In this document: positions 12,289 through 22,460 of the stretch, piece after piece
How positions within the stretch are numbered: the stretch's first letter is position 1
Layout of the letters: each line of letters begins with the position of its first letter
From: Digitaria exilis
Taxonomy: Eukaryota; Streptophyta; Magnoliopsida; Poales; Poaceae
Assembly (NCBI GenBank): GCA_015342445.1
Contig: JACEFO010002177.1
Location: forward strand, 1,488,001 to 1,552,000
Direction: 5' to 3'
DNA: 64,000 nt
Notes under the pieces: generated by a model
Told to the model about the DNA's origin: nothing
Database searches by the model: none
Seen by the model: the letters and a program-made list of their open reading frames with translations, nothing else
Position numbers and translations under genes: made by a program

Positions 12289-12523
12289 CTCCCCTGTAAG
12301 TGACTTTTTGGAAATCGGTATGGTCTCCAAATCTGATTACTAAATTTTTATAACTTATTTATAATACTGCAAAAGTACACTAATATGATGCTATTTTGTA
12401 ATGCAAAATCTACACATAGCATTTTCAAATGTCGAAGCTAACACATGAAAGGTAATTTGTAATCAAACTTGATGGTTGACTTCAGACAACTAAAAAACAT
12501 CACTTATTTGTGACTGGAGGGAG
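12289..12523. mobile_element. Stowaway-type MITE (235 bp)
   Basis: Inverted ends: CTCCCCTGTAAGTGACTTTT on the left and, reversed, CTCCCTCCAGTCACAAATAAG on the right. TA is present on both flanks (12287-12288 and 12524-12525), the Tc1/mariner duplication. Non-coding. Confidence 0.8.
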
Positions 12524-13319
12524 TACATATGTACAATTGTAACTGTGTTTCACCAGAAGAAGACACAAACAATGTCTGAGAAATTATGTTCCGAAAGGCA
12601 GGATATAACCACAAACTCACTAGCCACTTCTACTGTCTTATTGACAGCATGTATACAGGACAAACACAGGAAAAACATGGTTACCTTAAGATTCATTTGC
12701 ATACCACCAAGATTTCATCCATTTTAGGTTAATTGCACAATCATAGAAGATTAAAATAATATGGTGATGAGATAGATACAGCTCATCAGTCTACCAGTCG
12801 CTTCCAAAGTACATTTCACTGAAAGTAGTATCAACTATGGAATTTTCGACCTAACAAACATACTTCATCAGATCACAAATATAAGTCCATATTACATCAA
12901 CATGGTCTCCAATGACACTGACCACCGATATCCACAAAAATGTATCATCTTAAACTGAAAAAAGTTATATAGTATCGGAGTTTTTTTTTTTGTTTCATAA
13001 TGAATCTAGTGACACCAATCTTCTCTTATTAATTTATATACAATGTTCGATATTGATAGTCAAAGGTAAAAAAAGGTGGAATTAGGACAAACCAAGACAC
13101 ACTTATATCTGTGATCAGAGAAAGTAATTTAGTGCCTCAAAAGCAATTAATTCAATTCTATACAGCTACAAGAAAAAAAATCAAAGAACCATCATACATT
13201 TGACAACTATTTTTGCTTATAGAAAATAATTGAGGATAATAAATAAATAAATTATACCCTCACTAATTAAAGAAAAAAAATAAGCCAACATTCCATGCGC
13301 AAGAAAGCGACCTAATGTT

Positions 13320-13411
13320 GTAAAATTTTGTAAGGCTCTGGTCTTGTAAAATTTTCTTTCTTCTGCTTTAATGAAATGACACACAACTCTCGTGTGTATT
13401 AGAAGAAAAAA
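13320..13411 (+). mobile_element. 5'-truncated LINE 3' tail
   Basis: The sequence TTCTGCTTTAATGAAATGAC followed by ACACA..CTCTCGTGTGTATTAG and an A-run matches, as I recall it, the common 3' end of grass LINEs. The 5' limit is uncertain and no target duplication was found. Confidence 0.45.
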
Positions 13412-14082
13412 GTATCATGAAAGCTCATTCTTCACAACATAGATCATTAAACTGAGCTTGACGATAAAAAACATAGTACCCTATCTGAGCACCATTATTA
13501 CATGACCAATTGACCATATCCATGTCTGATCCCTTCAGTTATGCATTAAAGGTGAGGACCTTCATTTTAAAGGGATCAATATCTTAGTTTCACTTAAAAT
13601 GTCAGTTCTATTCTCGATTCAGTTTAAGGATACATTTTTTTTTTAAATATGTTTTGACCATGTCTCTAAACAGAATGGGTTACAAACGAACAAGTGAATT
13701 GTGAAACATGTATGAGCATGCGAATTGAGAAACATGTACCACTAATTGGTGCCAAAAGATACTAGCATAAGATAGAGTTTTTCAGGCAGCTATATACCTA
13801 GGAATCTTGTTTGGCAATACTGCACCCTGCTACTTTCAAATGTATATTATAGTATATTGAGCAGAAGCCTCAGTGCCATGTGACAACGTTCATACTTTTC
13901 CAAAATGTACTGAACTGTTGCAGTTTCTGACAAAATAGAAAATTGGACAATCAATTTTCAATTATGTAAACTCACATATCAACACCCATTTTATTGTTGG
14001 ATCAGCCACTTAACTCAGGCAGATAGGTTTACCTTCTAGTTGAATCCACATAAGAACTCATGGAAGAGGATATATTGGTCCA

Positions 14083-15894
14083 TTACCAGAAATCCCCACA
14101 AGAGCACATTCCATTTTCAAATCGGTGGAACCGGCGATTATCCCTGAGCACCACAACCCTTCCTGTACATTTTGTGAGATACTTAATTGCATTGTGGCAA
14201 TCAGCACACACGCGTAAGTTCTTCATAACTCGGATTGGCACACCTTCTGGAACAATCAAAAGGCCTAACCCTATTGCTAGCCTTTCGCTGTGATACCTCA
14301 CTGTTGCTCGCTTCTCATCTCCATCCACATCTTTAACCACTACACTAGTGTCTGCCACATAACCAGCTGCCTCCATCTTCTCACCAACTTCTTCTAGCAC
14401 TCTGTAAATTTCCTCACTTCTTTGGTGTCTCCTGCAGTTTGACACGAAGCTATGCACCTCCCCTGCAGCCTCCAGCCAGCTAAGCCCCGTTTCTTTCCGT
14501 ACACCTGCATCACGCATTGCTTTCCTAGCAAGTGCGGCATCAGTATGTCTTCCTGCAGCTGCATATGTGCTTGACAAGAGCATATGCGCGCCAGAGCTGC
14601 GAGATCCAGTTTCAAACAGCCTCTTTGCAGCAATTGCTGCAGTGTCAGCATCCTTAAACATTCGACATGCCATGAGGAGTGCACCCCAAACAGACTCAGG
14701 TGGTTCCATGGGCATTGACTCAATAAGGTCAAGTCCTTCCTTTATATGCCCTACACGACCAAGTAGGTCAACCATTGCAGCATAATGTTCAGGCTGCGGT
14801 TCAATGCCATATTCTTTCATGAGGGCAAAATATTGCTTCCCCTCATCAACAAGACCAGCATGACTACAAGCAGTGACCAAGCAAAGGAAGGTAATGTGGT
14901 TGGGCCGGAACCCAGCGTTTTGCATCCCCCTAAATCTCTCAAATGCAGAAGCAGTATGCCCATGTTGAGCAGATGCAACGATCACTGCATTCCAAATGCC
15001 AAGGTTCTTCTCAGGCGCTTCATTGAACACACGGTAAGCACACTCAACAAGCCCGCACTTTGAGTAAAGCGAAACAAGTGAGCTACCCACAAAGGGTGAC
15101 ACCTCAAGCGCTGTCTTTATAGCCCGGGCATGCACCTGGGCTCCGAGCTTGAAGAGCGTAGCCACACCACATACACGGATGATGCATGAAACTGTGAAGT
15201 CATTCACCGGCACAGCCTCCTCAAGGGCCAAGCGGAAGATTCCCATTGCTGCAGAATGCATCCCGGCGTCAGCGTACCCACAGATAAGTGAAGACCACGA
15301 GACAACATTCCGATCCGGCATTTCATCGAACAACCGGCGGGCGTCAGCAAGGTGGCCGCACTTGGCGTACATGTCGAGGACCGCTGACCCAACAAAGACG
15401 TCGCCCGCGAATGGCGTCTTGGCGGCGAGGCCGTGGAGCGCGTGAGGTGCGAGTGCCTGGCGCGACGAGGCCTCGACGGCGGCGATGGCCTTCGCGGCCG
15501 AGGGGATGGAGCGGTCCGTGGCGGGGACGCCCGCGGCGAGCATGCGGCGGAACGCGTCGAAGGCGGAGGCGGGGAGGCCGTTCTGGGAGAAGGAGGATAT
15601 GAGGGACGACCACGCCGCGGGGGAGGGCGGCCAGGGGAGGTCGAGGAAGGCGCGGTGGGAGAGGCCCGGGAGCGCGCAGCGCGCGTAGAAGGTGAGGAGG
15701 TGGTGCGCGAGCAACGCGTGAGAGGAATCCGTGGCGGGGAGGTGGCCGGCCTTGAGGAGGTGGCCGTGGAGCTGCTGCCCCTTGGGGAGCGCGCGCGCGG
15801 CGGAGAGCGCGACGAGGAGCTCGGCCAGCGAGCGCGCGAAGGTAGGCAGCGGCGCGCCGGGCGGCGGCAGCGGCATCGCGGGCTGCGGACTCAC
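14083..15894 (-). CDS. MEF1: PPR protein, E/DYW class, MEF1-like RNA editing factor
   Basis: Intronless 603 aa protein with a series of about ten P/L/S pentatricopeptide repeats from about residue 38 (for example DVFVGSAVLDMYAKCGHLADA), then E and E+ motifs and a C-terminal DYW cytidine-deaminase-like domain. The deaminase signature is seen: HSER (about 535) and CADCHNAIK (about 563). The protein ends CSCGDFW, with DFW in place of the usual DYW. PLS-DYW proteins enter mitochondria or plastids, bind a short RNA and convert a chosen C to U. The whole length recalls Arabidopsis MEF1 (At5g52630), a mitochondrial factor editing sites in rps4, nad7 and nad2; orthology is inferred from memory of that protein. 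The N-terminus is Pro/Ala-rich and could be a targeting peptide. The first ATG is used, just upstream of the proline-rich start. Confidence 0.93.
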   Translation of the reverse strand: MSPQPAMPLPPPGAPLPTFARSLAELLVALSAARALPKGQQLHGHLLKAGHLPATDSSHALLAHHLLTFYARCALPGLSHRAFLDLPWPPSPAAWSSLISSFSQNGLPASAFDAFRRMLAAGVPATDRSIPSAAKAIAAVEASSRQALAPHALHGLAAKTPFAGDVFVGSAVLDMYAKCGHLADARRLFDEMPDRNVVSWSSLICGYADAGMHSAAMGIFRLALEEAVPVNDFTVSCIIRVCGVATLFKLGAQVHARAIKTALEVSPFVGSSLVSLYSKCGLVECAYRVFNEAPEKNLGIWNAVIVASAQHGHTASAFERFRGMQNAGFRPNHITFLCLVTACSHAGLVDEGKQYFALMKEYGIEPQPEHYAAMVDLLGRVGHIKEGLDLIESMPMEPPESVWGALLMACRMFKDADTAAIAAKRLFETGSRSSGAHMLLSSTYAAAGRHTDAALARKAMRDAGVRKETGLSWLEAAGEVHSFVSNCRRHQRSEEIYRVLEEVGEKMEAAGYVADTSVVVKDVDGDEKRATVRYHSERLAIGLGLLIVPEGVPIRVMKNLRVCADCHNAIKYLTKCTGRVVVLRDNRRFHRFENGMCSCGDFW

Positions 15895-16397
15895 GAGCAG
15901 CGAGTCGCAGGGAATTGAAATATTTGGGCGGTTGGGCTGGGCCAGCGTAAGCAGTATGTTCTATTTGTTTTGCTTTGTTTTTAGTGGGATGGCAAGTGGC
16001 CTGGCCCAGCATGATATTACTAAATTTTTGGCCCGGTCCGTCGACACGTCATCGTGCCGCCGCTGGCTGGAGAAGCGGCTCCCCCTATAGCCATTCAATA
16101 TTTCGAGTTCCCCACTTCAACATTGTTGCCCCCGCTCTAATTTCAACATTTAGTTTTTGCTGTTTCAACATTTGTGTGTCGAATGTTGAACCTGTGTATA
16201 TAAAACGTTGAACTGTTCTCCTCGCAAAAAAAAAAAAGTTGAACCATTCTAGGAAAATGTTAATTATATTGATGGGAAAATATTGAACGTGTACAAAGTA
16301 ATTTAGCCTAATTGGGATTTAAAGATGAATGACTTATTCACCTTCCACAACCTGGATAGGAAGCCCCGCAGAAGAATCCTTTATTTGAGACTTGAGA

Positions 16398-16400
<3 letters not shown>
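15895..16400. other. Intergenic, PPR gene 5' flank
   Basis: Upstream region of the PPR gene. Several TTCAACATTT / GTTGAAC words, in both orientations, occur between 16118 and 16260 and may be remains of a small foldback repeat. No TATA box or gene was recognised. Confidence 0.4.

Positions 16401-16472
<72 letters not shown>
16401..16472. repeat. (TA)36 microsatellite
   Basis: A pure TA run of 72 bp directly abuts the left inverted repeat of the next element. Shorter TA runs (about seven units) sit at the far end of that element near 19323-19336. Confidence 0.95.
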
Positions 16473-16475
<3 letters not shown>

Positions 16476-19327
16476 GCTCTATATTATACCCTAGGTACTG
16501 AATAACAATTCAGTACCGAGCCCATCCACCGAACCGACGTTCCGAACGACCGAACCCCCAGCCGCTCCCCCCGCGCAGACCGCGTCTACCCACGCCCCCC
16601 GTCAGTTTTTTCCACGTGGGTCTTGCTTTTGTTGTCCCCATTTCCAGGTTGGAATAGATCGTGGGTCTTTCGGTTTCCAATCTCTCCAACGCTCTCCAAT
16701 TCCCCCGCTCCTGCCGCCCGGCGAGTCGGCTACACCGTGCGCCGCTGACGAGACCCTGCCTGTTCTGCTCAGATCCGGCAAGCTGCAGACCTTCTCCCCC
16801 TTCTGCCGCCCAGGTGAGAGTCCCTCGCCGGAAGCCGCATCCTCTCAAGGCATAGTTTCAGAGGCAAAACAAATCGTGAGTTGTGGATTGGTTCCCATTC
16901 AGTTGTCGATTTTCTCTCTTCCTTCAACGCAGAGGTCCTGCCGACGCCCCGGGTTGCTGGTTGCAGCTCCCTTGTCCGGTGACAAGGTGCGATCCAGGTG
17001 ACGCATTGGAGGCTCCCCACCGGCGAGGCGGGAGCAGCTGGCGCAACCGCGCAAGTGCTTGGAGCTGCCGGCGCACCTGCAGGCCGCCGCTCCCACATCC
17101 GCTGACTCCCTGGTGACAAGATGTTATCCAGGCGACACCGCATGGAGGTTCTCCCAGGCGAGGAGGACCTGCTGGCGCTAGTGCCGGCGTAGAGTCTTGC
17201 TGACCCAGCCAGGTCTAGCACCTGCACAAGATTTTTTTTTTCAAAATCAATGCCCAGTAATGCAAATGATTGTTCATCACGAGTTATTGTAAGTCTGCAC
17301 CGCTATCCAGCATTCAACTTGCTCATCATCTCTACTACCTGTGATTTTCTACACATTCGTCCTCACTGATGGAGCCATCTCGCGTGTCAGTTTGTAATCC
17401 TTTCAATGCCTGTTTCGGTTCATTACGTGCCTTGTGAAGATGTGTTTTGTCATTTGTGAACTATCGTGTTTAGAGTGGGTTATTATATCAATTACACGCA
17501 TTCTGCTAAACTATCCTTTTGGTTAGTTTATTAAATCCTGCTGTCAGTATCTCGCCTATTTATATATATTGAACTTCATTGTTATGTACGAGCATCTGCC
17601 TGCCTGATTTGTGCAACTGATGACAATGCTAGATTATCTATATGTTTTATGTATTAATTATATGCTGCGCAATTGATCTCAACGCGAGATACTTCATAGT
17701 TCCTTTTATTTATTTCCATGAATCAATACCCTTATGTGTCACACTGAAGATCTTCAGCGAGGTTCTCAACGAGATGCTAATATCCAGTAATTATTTTGTG
17801 CTGTTAAAGGATATTATATTCCTCTGGTTATTGTTAAACAGGATGTCGTTCCCTCTATGCTGCTTGAAGCCAGATGAATCGTGTTGCCATCATCTCCCTC
17901 TGAAATGCGCAGTCATCTCTCTTCACTTCTTCAGTCTACATCACTGATCGCCTGTTTTTGTCTTGCCTCTAATGTTGAAAACAATGTCAGTGAAAATTTC
18001 AGTTACTTCGTAAATTTATGCCTTTTGAATCAGGATGCCGCTGTAGCTTGCAGAGCCAGGGCCCTGGAGATGAGGATACCTAATCATGATGTTAGCTCTA
18101 TTCTTGCTTAATCAACATGCTCCATTTTGTAAGATACTGAGTTTTCTGCTTATACATTTTTCTTTATTTCTGATAACAATCAATGTTAGATTGCAACTTG
18201 CAAGTAATTGAAGTTTTTCACGTCATACATGATATTTGTGATCAGGTTTGCTTGGTTACAAATGAGTCAACATATGGTTTGCTCGCTTTCATCTTCTCAC
18301 AATAAACAGTTTCTTTGTGCTGATTTGAGTTTTTTCAGTCATGCATGATATTTGTGATTTCTTTCACCGATTCAATTGCAGACTAGAAATGCCATTGTGT
18401 ACAAATTTGCAAGCTCTGGACGAATGACAAGGCACAAGATGGGCCATGAAAGGGATAGTGAAGAATTTATATTAACGGTTCAATTTGACATTCATTTTGG
18501 AATTTTTCATGATAGAACGACTGCAATTAATCAGTCTACATGATGCAGTAGCTTTATTTGGAATGAATGCACATAATGCAAGGATTTTCTGTGCATGTAC
18601 TCAATTTTTACTTGGTTTTTCGGCTTAATTTAGAATGTTAGGATATTTTGTGTGTACAAGGACTTTCCAGCGAGTGTTTTTCATTCATTTTATACAACCG
18701 TGTAATACAATGTGTTTCTATTGTGTTTACTTCTGAGCTGCGTACTCTACTCCTCAATCCATGTTGTATCCTCCTCGATGCATGTTGTATGGTTGAAGAA
18801 CGCAGTATTTACATGGATTCATCACAAAGATTGGTCAAAAGAAATCCAATGCGCACATGTAAATATACGTTTAGGTCTAGTTAAATACAGAGTTACAGAT
18901 GGTATGTTAAATGGGTCAGGTTGCTACGTTCAACCTCAAGTTAAATGGACCATGTTGCTTCGGTCAACCTCTGAAGGATTCAGCATTTTTCTTATGCTAG
19001 TGCTACGACTGCACCTGCACGCTAAAAAATAAAAAGATACTAGTGTTCTGACTGCATACCACAAGGAAAAAACGCATTAGCACGTAGTTTTTCGCTGGGC
19101 AGAAAACCGGCCATCCGATGGCCCGAAACCGCTTGTGCAGAGGCACTGAGCACTCCAGAAAAAAAACGAAACGTGGCGGACATGGGTGGGTTGGTCTGGG
19201 ACACGAGTGCACGAGGAAGAAAACTGGGTGTGGGTGTCTGCTCGTGGGGATGCGCGGCTCATGGGCTGGCTGGCTCGGTTACCAAATATTATTTGGTACC
19301 TAAGGTACCATTTAGCGCTGCCCTATA
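16473..19327. mobile_element. TIR element inserted in (TA)n, gene-like interior
   Basis: Terminal inverted repeats of about 55 bp, roughly 70% alike. The left end (from the last TA) reads GTAGCTCTATATTATACC.., then a mini-palindrome (GGTACTGAATAA..CAGTACC) and CCGAGCC. The right end, reversed from 19327, reads GGGCAGCGCTAAATGGTACC.., then GGTACCAAATAA..TTGGTAACC and CCGAGCC. Both ends face TA repeats, so the target was a TA microsatellite. The interior is not transposase. 16510-17230 is GC-rich and exon-like with CAG/GT borders. 17240-18900 is T-rich with CAG-ended pyrimidine runs, like a captured, intron-containing plus-strand transcript unit. No long open frame or known protein was recognised. 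Confidence 0.55.
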
Positions 19328-19755
19328 TATATATATGATATGGTCTATATTCTCTAGAAGGAGATTTCTTTTAAAAAAAAATTCTCTACAAGGAGATTGA
19401 GCGAGAGCTTTCATTAAACAAGGAATTATATATATAACTATCTAGATGTTTTTTTAAGAATATAATTAGCTGGTTGTGAAAAAAACAAAGGAGGAAGTAA
19501 CATAGGCTATGTTATATTTTTCTGAGAACATGGTAGAGGCTGAGTTTTGTTGCGGTGAAGCCCGCACTCACACTTGTTGCTGCCAGTTGGAAATGGAAGT
19601 TGCTTATTGCTTACTGCTCCAGTGATTGCTTATTTCCACGGCTAACAGTTTATTTTCAGGAAATCAGGAGTACGTATAGTTGGCATGGTAACTCTTGTAC
19701 AAGGGTTAAGCTCACAAAAAAAAACTCTTGTACAAGTGTTATTTTCCTTTTCTTT
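19328..19755. other. Intergenic, no feature recognised
   Basis: AT-rich spacer between two transposons. No gene or repeat boundary was found. Confidence 0.4.
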
Positions 19756-20401
19756 CACTACGGGAGAAAGGCCTCCTAGTACCGGTTGGGAAGGCCCAAT
19801 CAGTACCGGTTATGCGACCGGTACTGGCAATCCGGTACTGATGGGCACGCCCATCGGTACCGGTTGGTAATACCAACCGGTACCAAATGATTTTAAGCGT
19901 AAAAAAATTGAAAAAAAAAATTTGAACTCGCTTGGGGTCCGCACAAGTCACGCGAATTTTTCACGCGTAAATGTGCGTGCGCGGTCCATGGGACTCGAAC
20001 TTGCGACCTCCCCCTCATGCGAATCCTCCTTAACCACCCCACCTACAGAGCACTTGTGGTTGAGAGAAGGATGCTATCCTTTTAAAGTAACCCTGGGTGG
20101 TGCATTCAGTACCGGTTGGTAACACCAACCGGTACAGAATGGTGGCATTCGGTACAGAATGGTGGCATTCAGTACTGAATGCAAAAGGTGCCTCGGGAAC
20201 CCCCTGGACCATTTAGTACTGGCTCGTAACACCAACCGATACTGAATGCCACCATTTAGTACCGGACCGTGTTACGAGCCGGTACTAAATGATCCTCGGA
20301 GGGTACTGTGCTTACCAACCGGTACTAAATGGGCCTTGGTACTGGTTGGTAAGCAACCGATACTGAATGGAAGGGGACGAATGGACGTTTTTCCTCTAGT
20401 G
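19756..20401. mobile_element. CACTA-type non-autonomous element (646 bp)
   Basis: Begins CACTACGGGAGAAAGGCC and ends ..TTTTTCCTCTAGTG, whose reverse reads CACTAGAGGAAAAA. The 3 bp flanks are TTT on both sides (19753-19755 and 20402-20404), as for En/Spm elements. Subterminal regions carry many copies of AGTACCGGTT / AACCGGTACT in both orientations, probable transposase-binding words. No transposase is present. The centre (about 19960-20050) holds a stretch (GGGACTCGAACTTGCGACC..) resembling a decayed tRNA on the minus strand. Confidence 0.8.
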
Positions 20402-20404
20402 TTT

Positions 20405-21295
20405 TGGACAATCACTTGACCAAAATTTTTTTATATCATTTTATTTGTATTAAAGATAATTTCTTATACGCATATGTTTCTATGACATAAACGGAATATT
20501 ACTACAGAGCAATTGTTTTTTTGGGAACGGTTTTAGAGCAAATGTTGTCCTAATGTAAGTACGTAATGAAGAGGAAGTACGACACACGGTGTATGGTGAT
20601 ATGTACTACAACCCTAGCTAGCTTGGTCTGAATTCTTCAACAAAATGAACAGAACTAATATGACACATTGACTTCCCGTTAAAAAAATATGACACATTGA
20701 CACCCGATATATATAATTTGATGGCTGGTCTGTTCGAGCAAGGTTCAGCTGGTAACGTTCGCTGTTGGTCAATAAATTAGTTCCCTTTCCAGGATAATAT
20801 ATTTTATAATAACCCCATGATGAATGATGCAGTACTCTCATCTCCAGTTCATACTATATGCGGATGTACTGCACGCAGAAACATCTCTAGAGCGTGTAGT
20901 ACAACTCTCACCAAAGTCAGGTACCACTTGTATTGCATACGGATGCCATGCCATGGAGTATAAAGTAATAAGAGGAAATGAACACCTCTCCGATAGACAT
21001 CCACCTAATGTAGCTGTCACCTAGACCATCAGTTTATTTAATTTAGGAGAGTATGTATCATTTAGCAGACTTGAGCGCGATGACATATTATCAAAGCATT
21101 TTTATATCATTAGCAAGCATCTTATTGAGCCAATTGATCCAGAGATGAGGATCGGAGGTGAGCATATATTATATACACGTCTCCTAACAAGCAAAATCGT
21201 AGCTGAAACTGAAAGAACCCCGGCCTCCCTCTCATCTGATGCGCCCGCCCAAACCCAAAAACCTTTGATTGCGAGTAATTACTAACCATACCAGG
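20405..21295. other. Intergenic, ZIP gene 5' flank
   Basis: Upstream region of the ZIP gene. TATATTATATACACG near 21166-21180 is a possible TATA region, about 120 bp before the start codon. A short direct repeat, AATATGACACATTGAC, occurs twice near 20657 and 20688. No coding sequence was recognised. Confidence 0.4.
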
Positions 21296-22460
21296 ATGAC
21301 AAGGACGAAGACGATGAGGAGGGCGTCGGCGTTTCTTTGCACCCTTCTCCTCCTCTCCCTGGTGTGCTTCCAGCAGGCGACCGCCCATGGCGGGATCGAC
21401 GACGGAGACGACGGGGACGCGACGGCGCCGCCGGGCGACGACTCGCCGCCGGTTGACCTGCGCTCCAAGGGGCTCATCGCCGTGAAGGTGTGGTGCCTGG
21501 TGATCCTGCTCGTCTTCACCTTCCTCGGCGGCGTGTCGCCCTACTTCTACCGCTGGAACGAGGCCTTCCTCCTCCTCGGCACGCAGTTCGCCGCCGGCAT
21601 CTTCCTGGGCACGGCGCTCATGCACTTCCTCGCCGACTCCACCAGCACCTTCCATGGCCTCACCAAGAACCAGTACCCTTTCTCCTACATGCTCGCCTGC
21701 GTCGGCTTCCTCCTCACCATGCTCGCCGACTGCGTCATCGCCGGCGTCACCAAGAGGAACCGCGAGAGGGTCAACGAGGAGGCCGCCGCCGAGGAAGGAG
21801 ATGCCAACATGCACCGGAAGGATGACGTGGCGCACCACCCGATGTTCGTCCGGACGTCCTCCTTCGAGGACGCCATCCTCCTCATCTTCGCCCTCTGCTT
21901 CCACTCCGTCTTCGAGGGGATCGCCATAGGCGTCTCAGGTCACCACCCTTAACATCTTCTTCGAAGAGATCATTCATCAATAGTTCAATACTATATATAT
22001 GTATATAAATATATGTGTGTGTCTATATATATATATATAAAAACTCCTCTGCACTAATAATAATGCAGCAAGCAAGAGCGACGCATGGCGCAACCTGTGG
22101 ACGATCGGGCTGCACAAGATCTTCGCGGCGGTGGCGATGGGGATCGCACTGCTGCGCATGATCCCGAAGCGGCCGTTCCTGATGACGGTGGCGTACTCGC
22201 TGGCGTTCGCCGTGTCGAGCCCCGTGGGCGTGGGCATCGGCATCGGCATCGACGCCACGGCGGAGGGACACGCGGCGGACTGGACCTACGCCATATCCAT
22301 GGGCTTCGCCACGGGGGTTTTCGTCTACGTGGCCATCAACCACCTCATCGCCAAGGGGTATCGCCCCCAGGAGCCCAGCCGCGCCGACCGCCCCTTCCCC
22401 AAGTTCCTCGCCGTGCTCCTCGGCGTCGCCGTCATGGCCGTCGTCATGATCTGGGACTAG
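21296..22460 (+). CDS. ZIP1: ZIP family zinc/iron transporter, two exons
   Basis: Exon 1 is 21296-21938 and exon 2 is 22069-22460, joined in phase 1 (GTCTCAG / CAAGCAAG), giving 344 aa. ZIP proteins move Zn2+ or Fe2+ into the cytosol across the plasma or vesicle membrane. Seen: a signal peptide, a short His/Asp-rich start (AHGGIDDGDDGD), eight predicted membrane helices, a variable loop between TM3 and TM4 with few histidines (MHRKDDVAHH), TM4 HSVFEGIAIG (His about 203) and TM5 GLHKIFAAVAMG (His about 230), the metal-site helices. It ends AVVMIWD as in rice OsZIP1, which it resembles over the whole length (from memory). ATG 21296 (MTRTKTM) matches the start of that protein; in-frame ATGs at 21269 and 21314 are alternatives. 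The 130 bp intron is rich in TA repeats. It is the only plus-strand protein gene in the window. Confidence 0.93.

Larger units (their letters stand above)
11846..14082. other. Intergenic between PLA1-B and the PPR gene
   Basis: About 2.2 kb of AT-rich spacer. It contains a Stowaway MITE (12289-12523) and a LINE-like tail (about 13320-13411), listed separately. No gene was recognised in the rest. Confidence 0.5.

Noticed and set aside
15433..15918. Plus-strand frame of 161 codons opposite the PPR gene start
   Set aside because: Arg/Gly/Glu-rich antisense of the GC-rich 5' part of the PPR gene, with no motif.
19975..20050. Possible tRNA gene on the minus strand
   Set aside because: Only the T-arm-like stretch is convincing; no proper anticodon loop or acceptor stem can be drawn. 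Kept only as a relic within the CACTA element.
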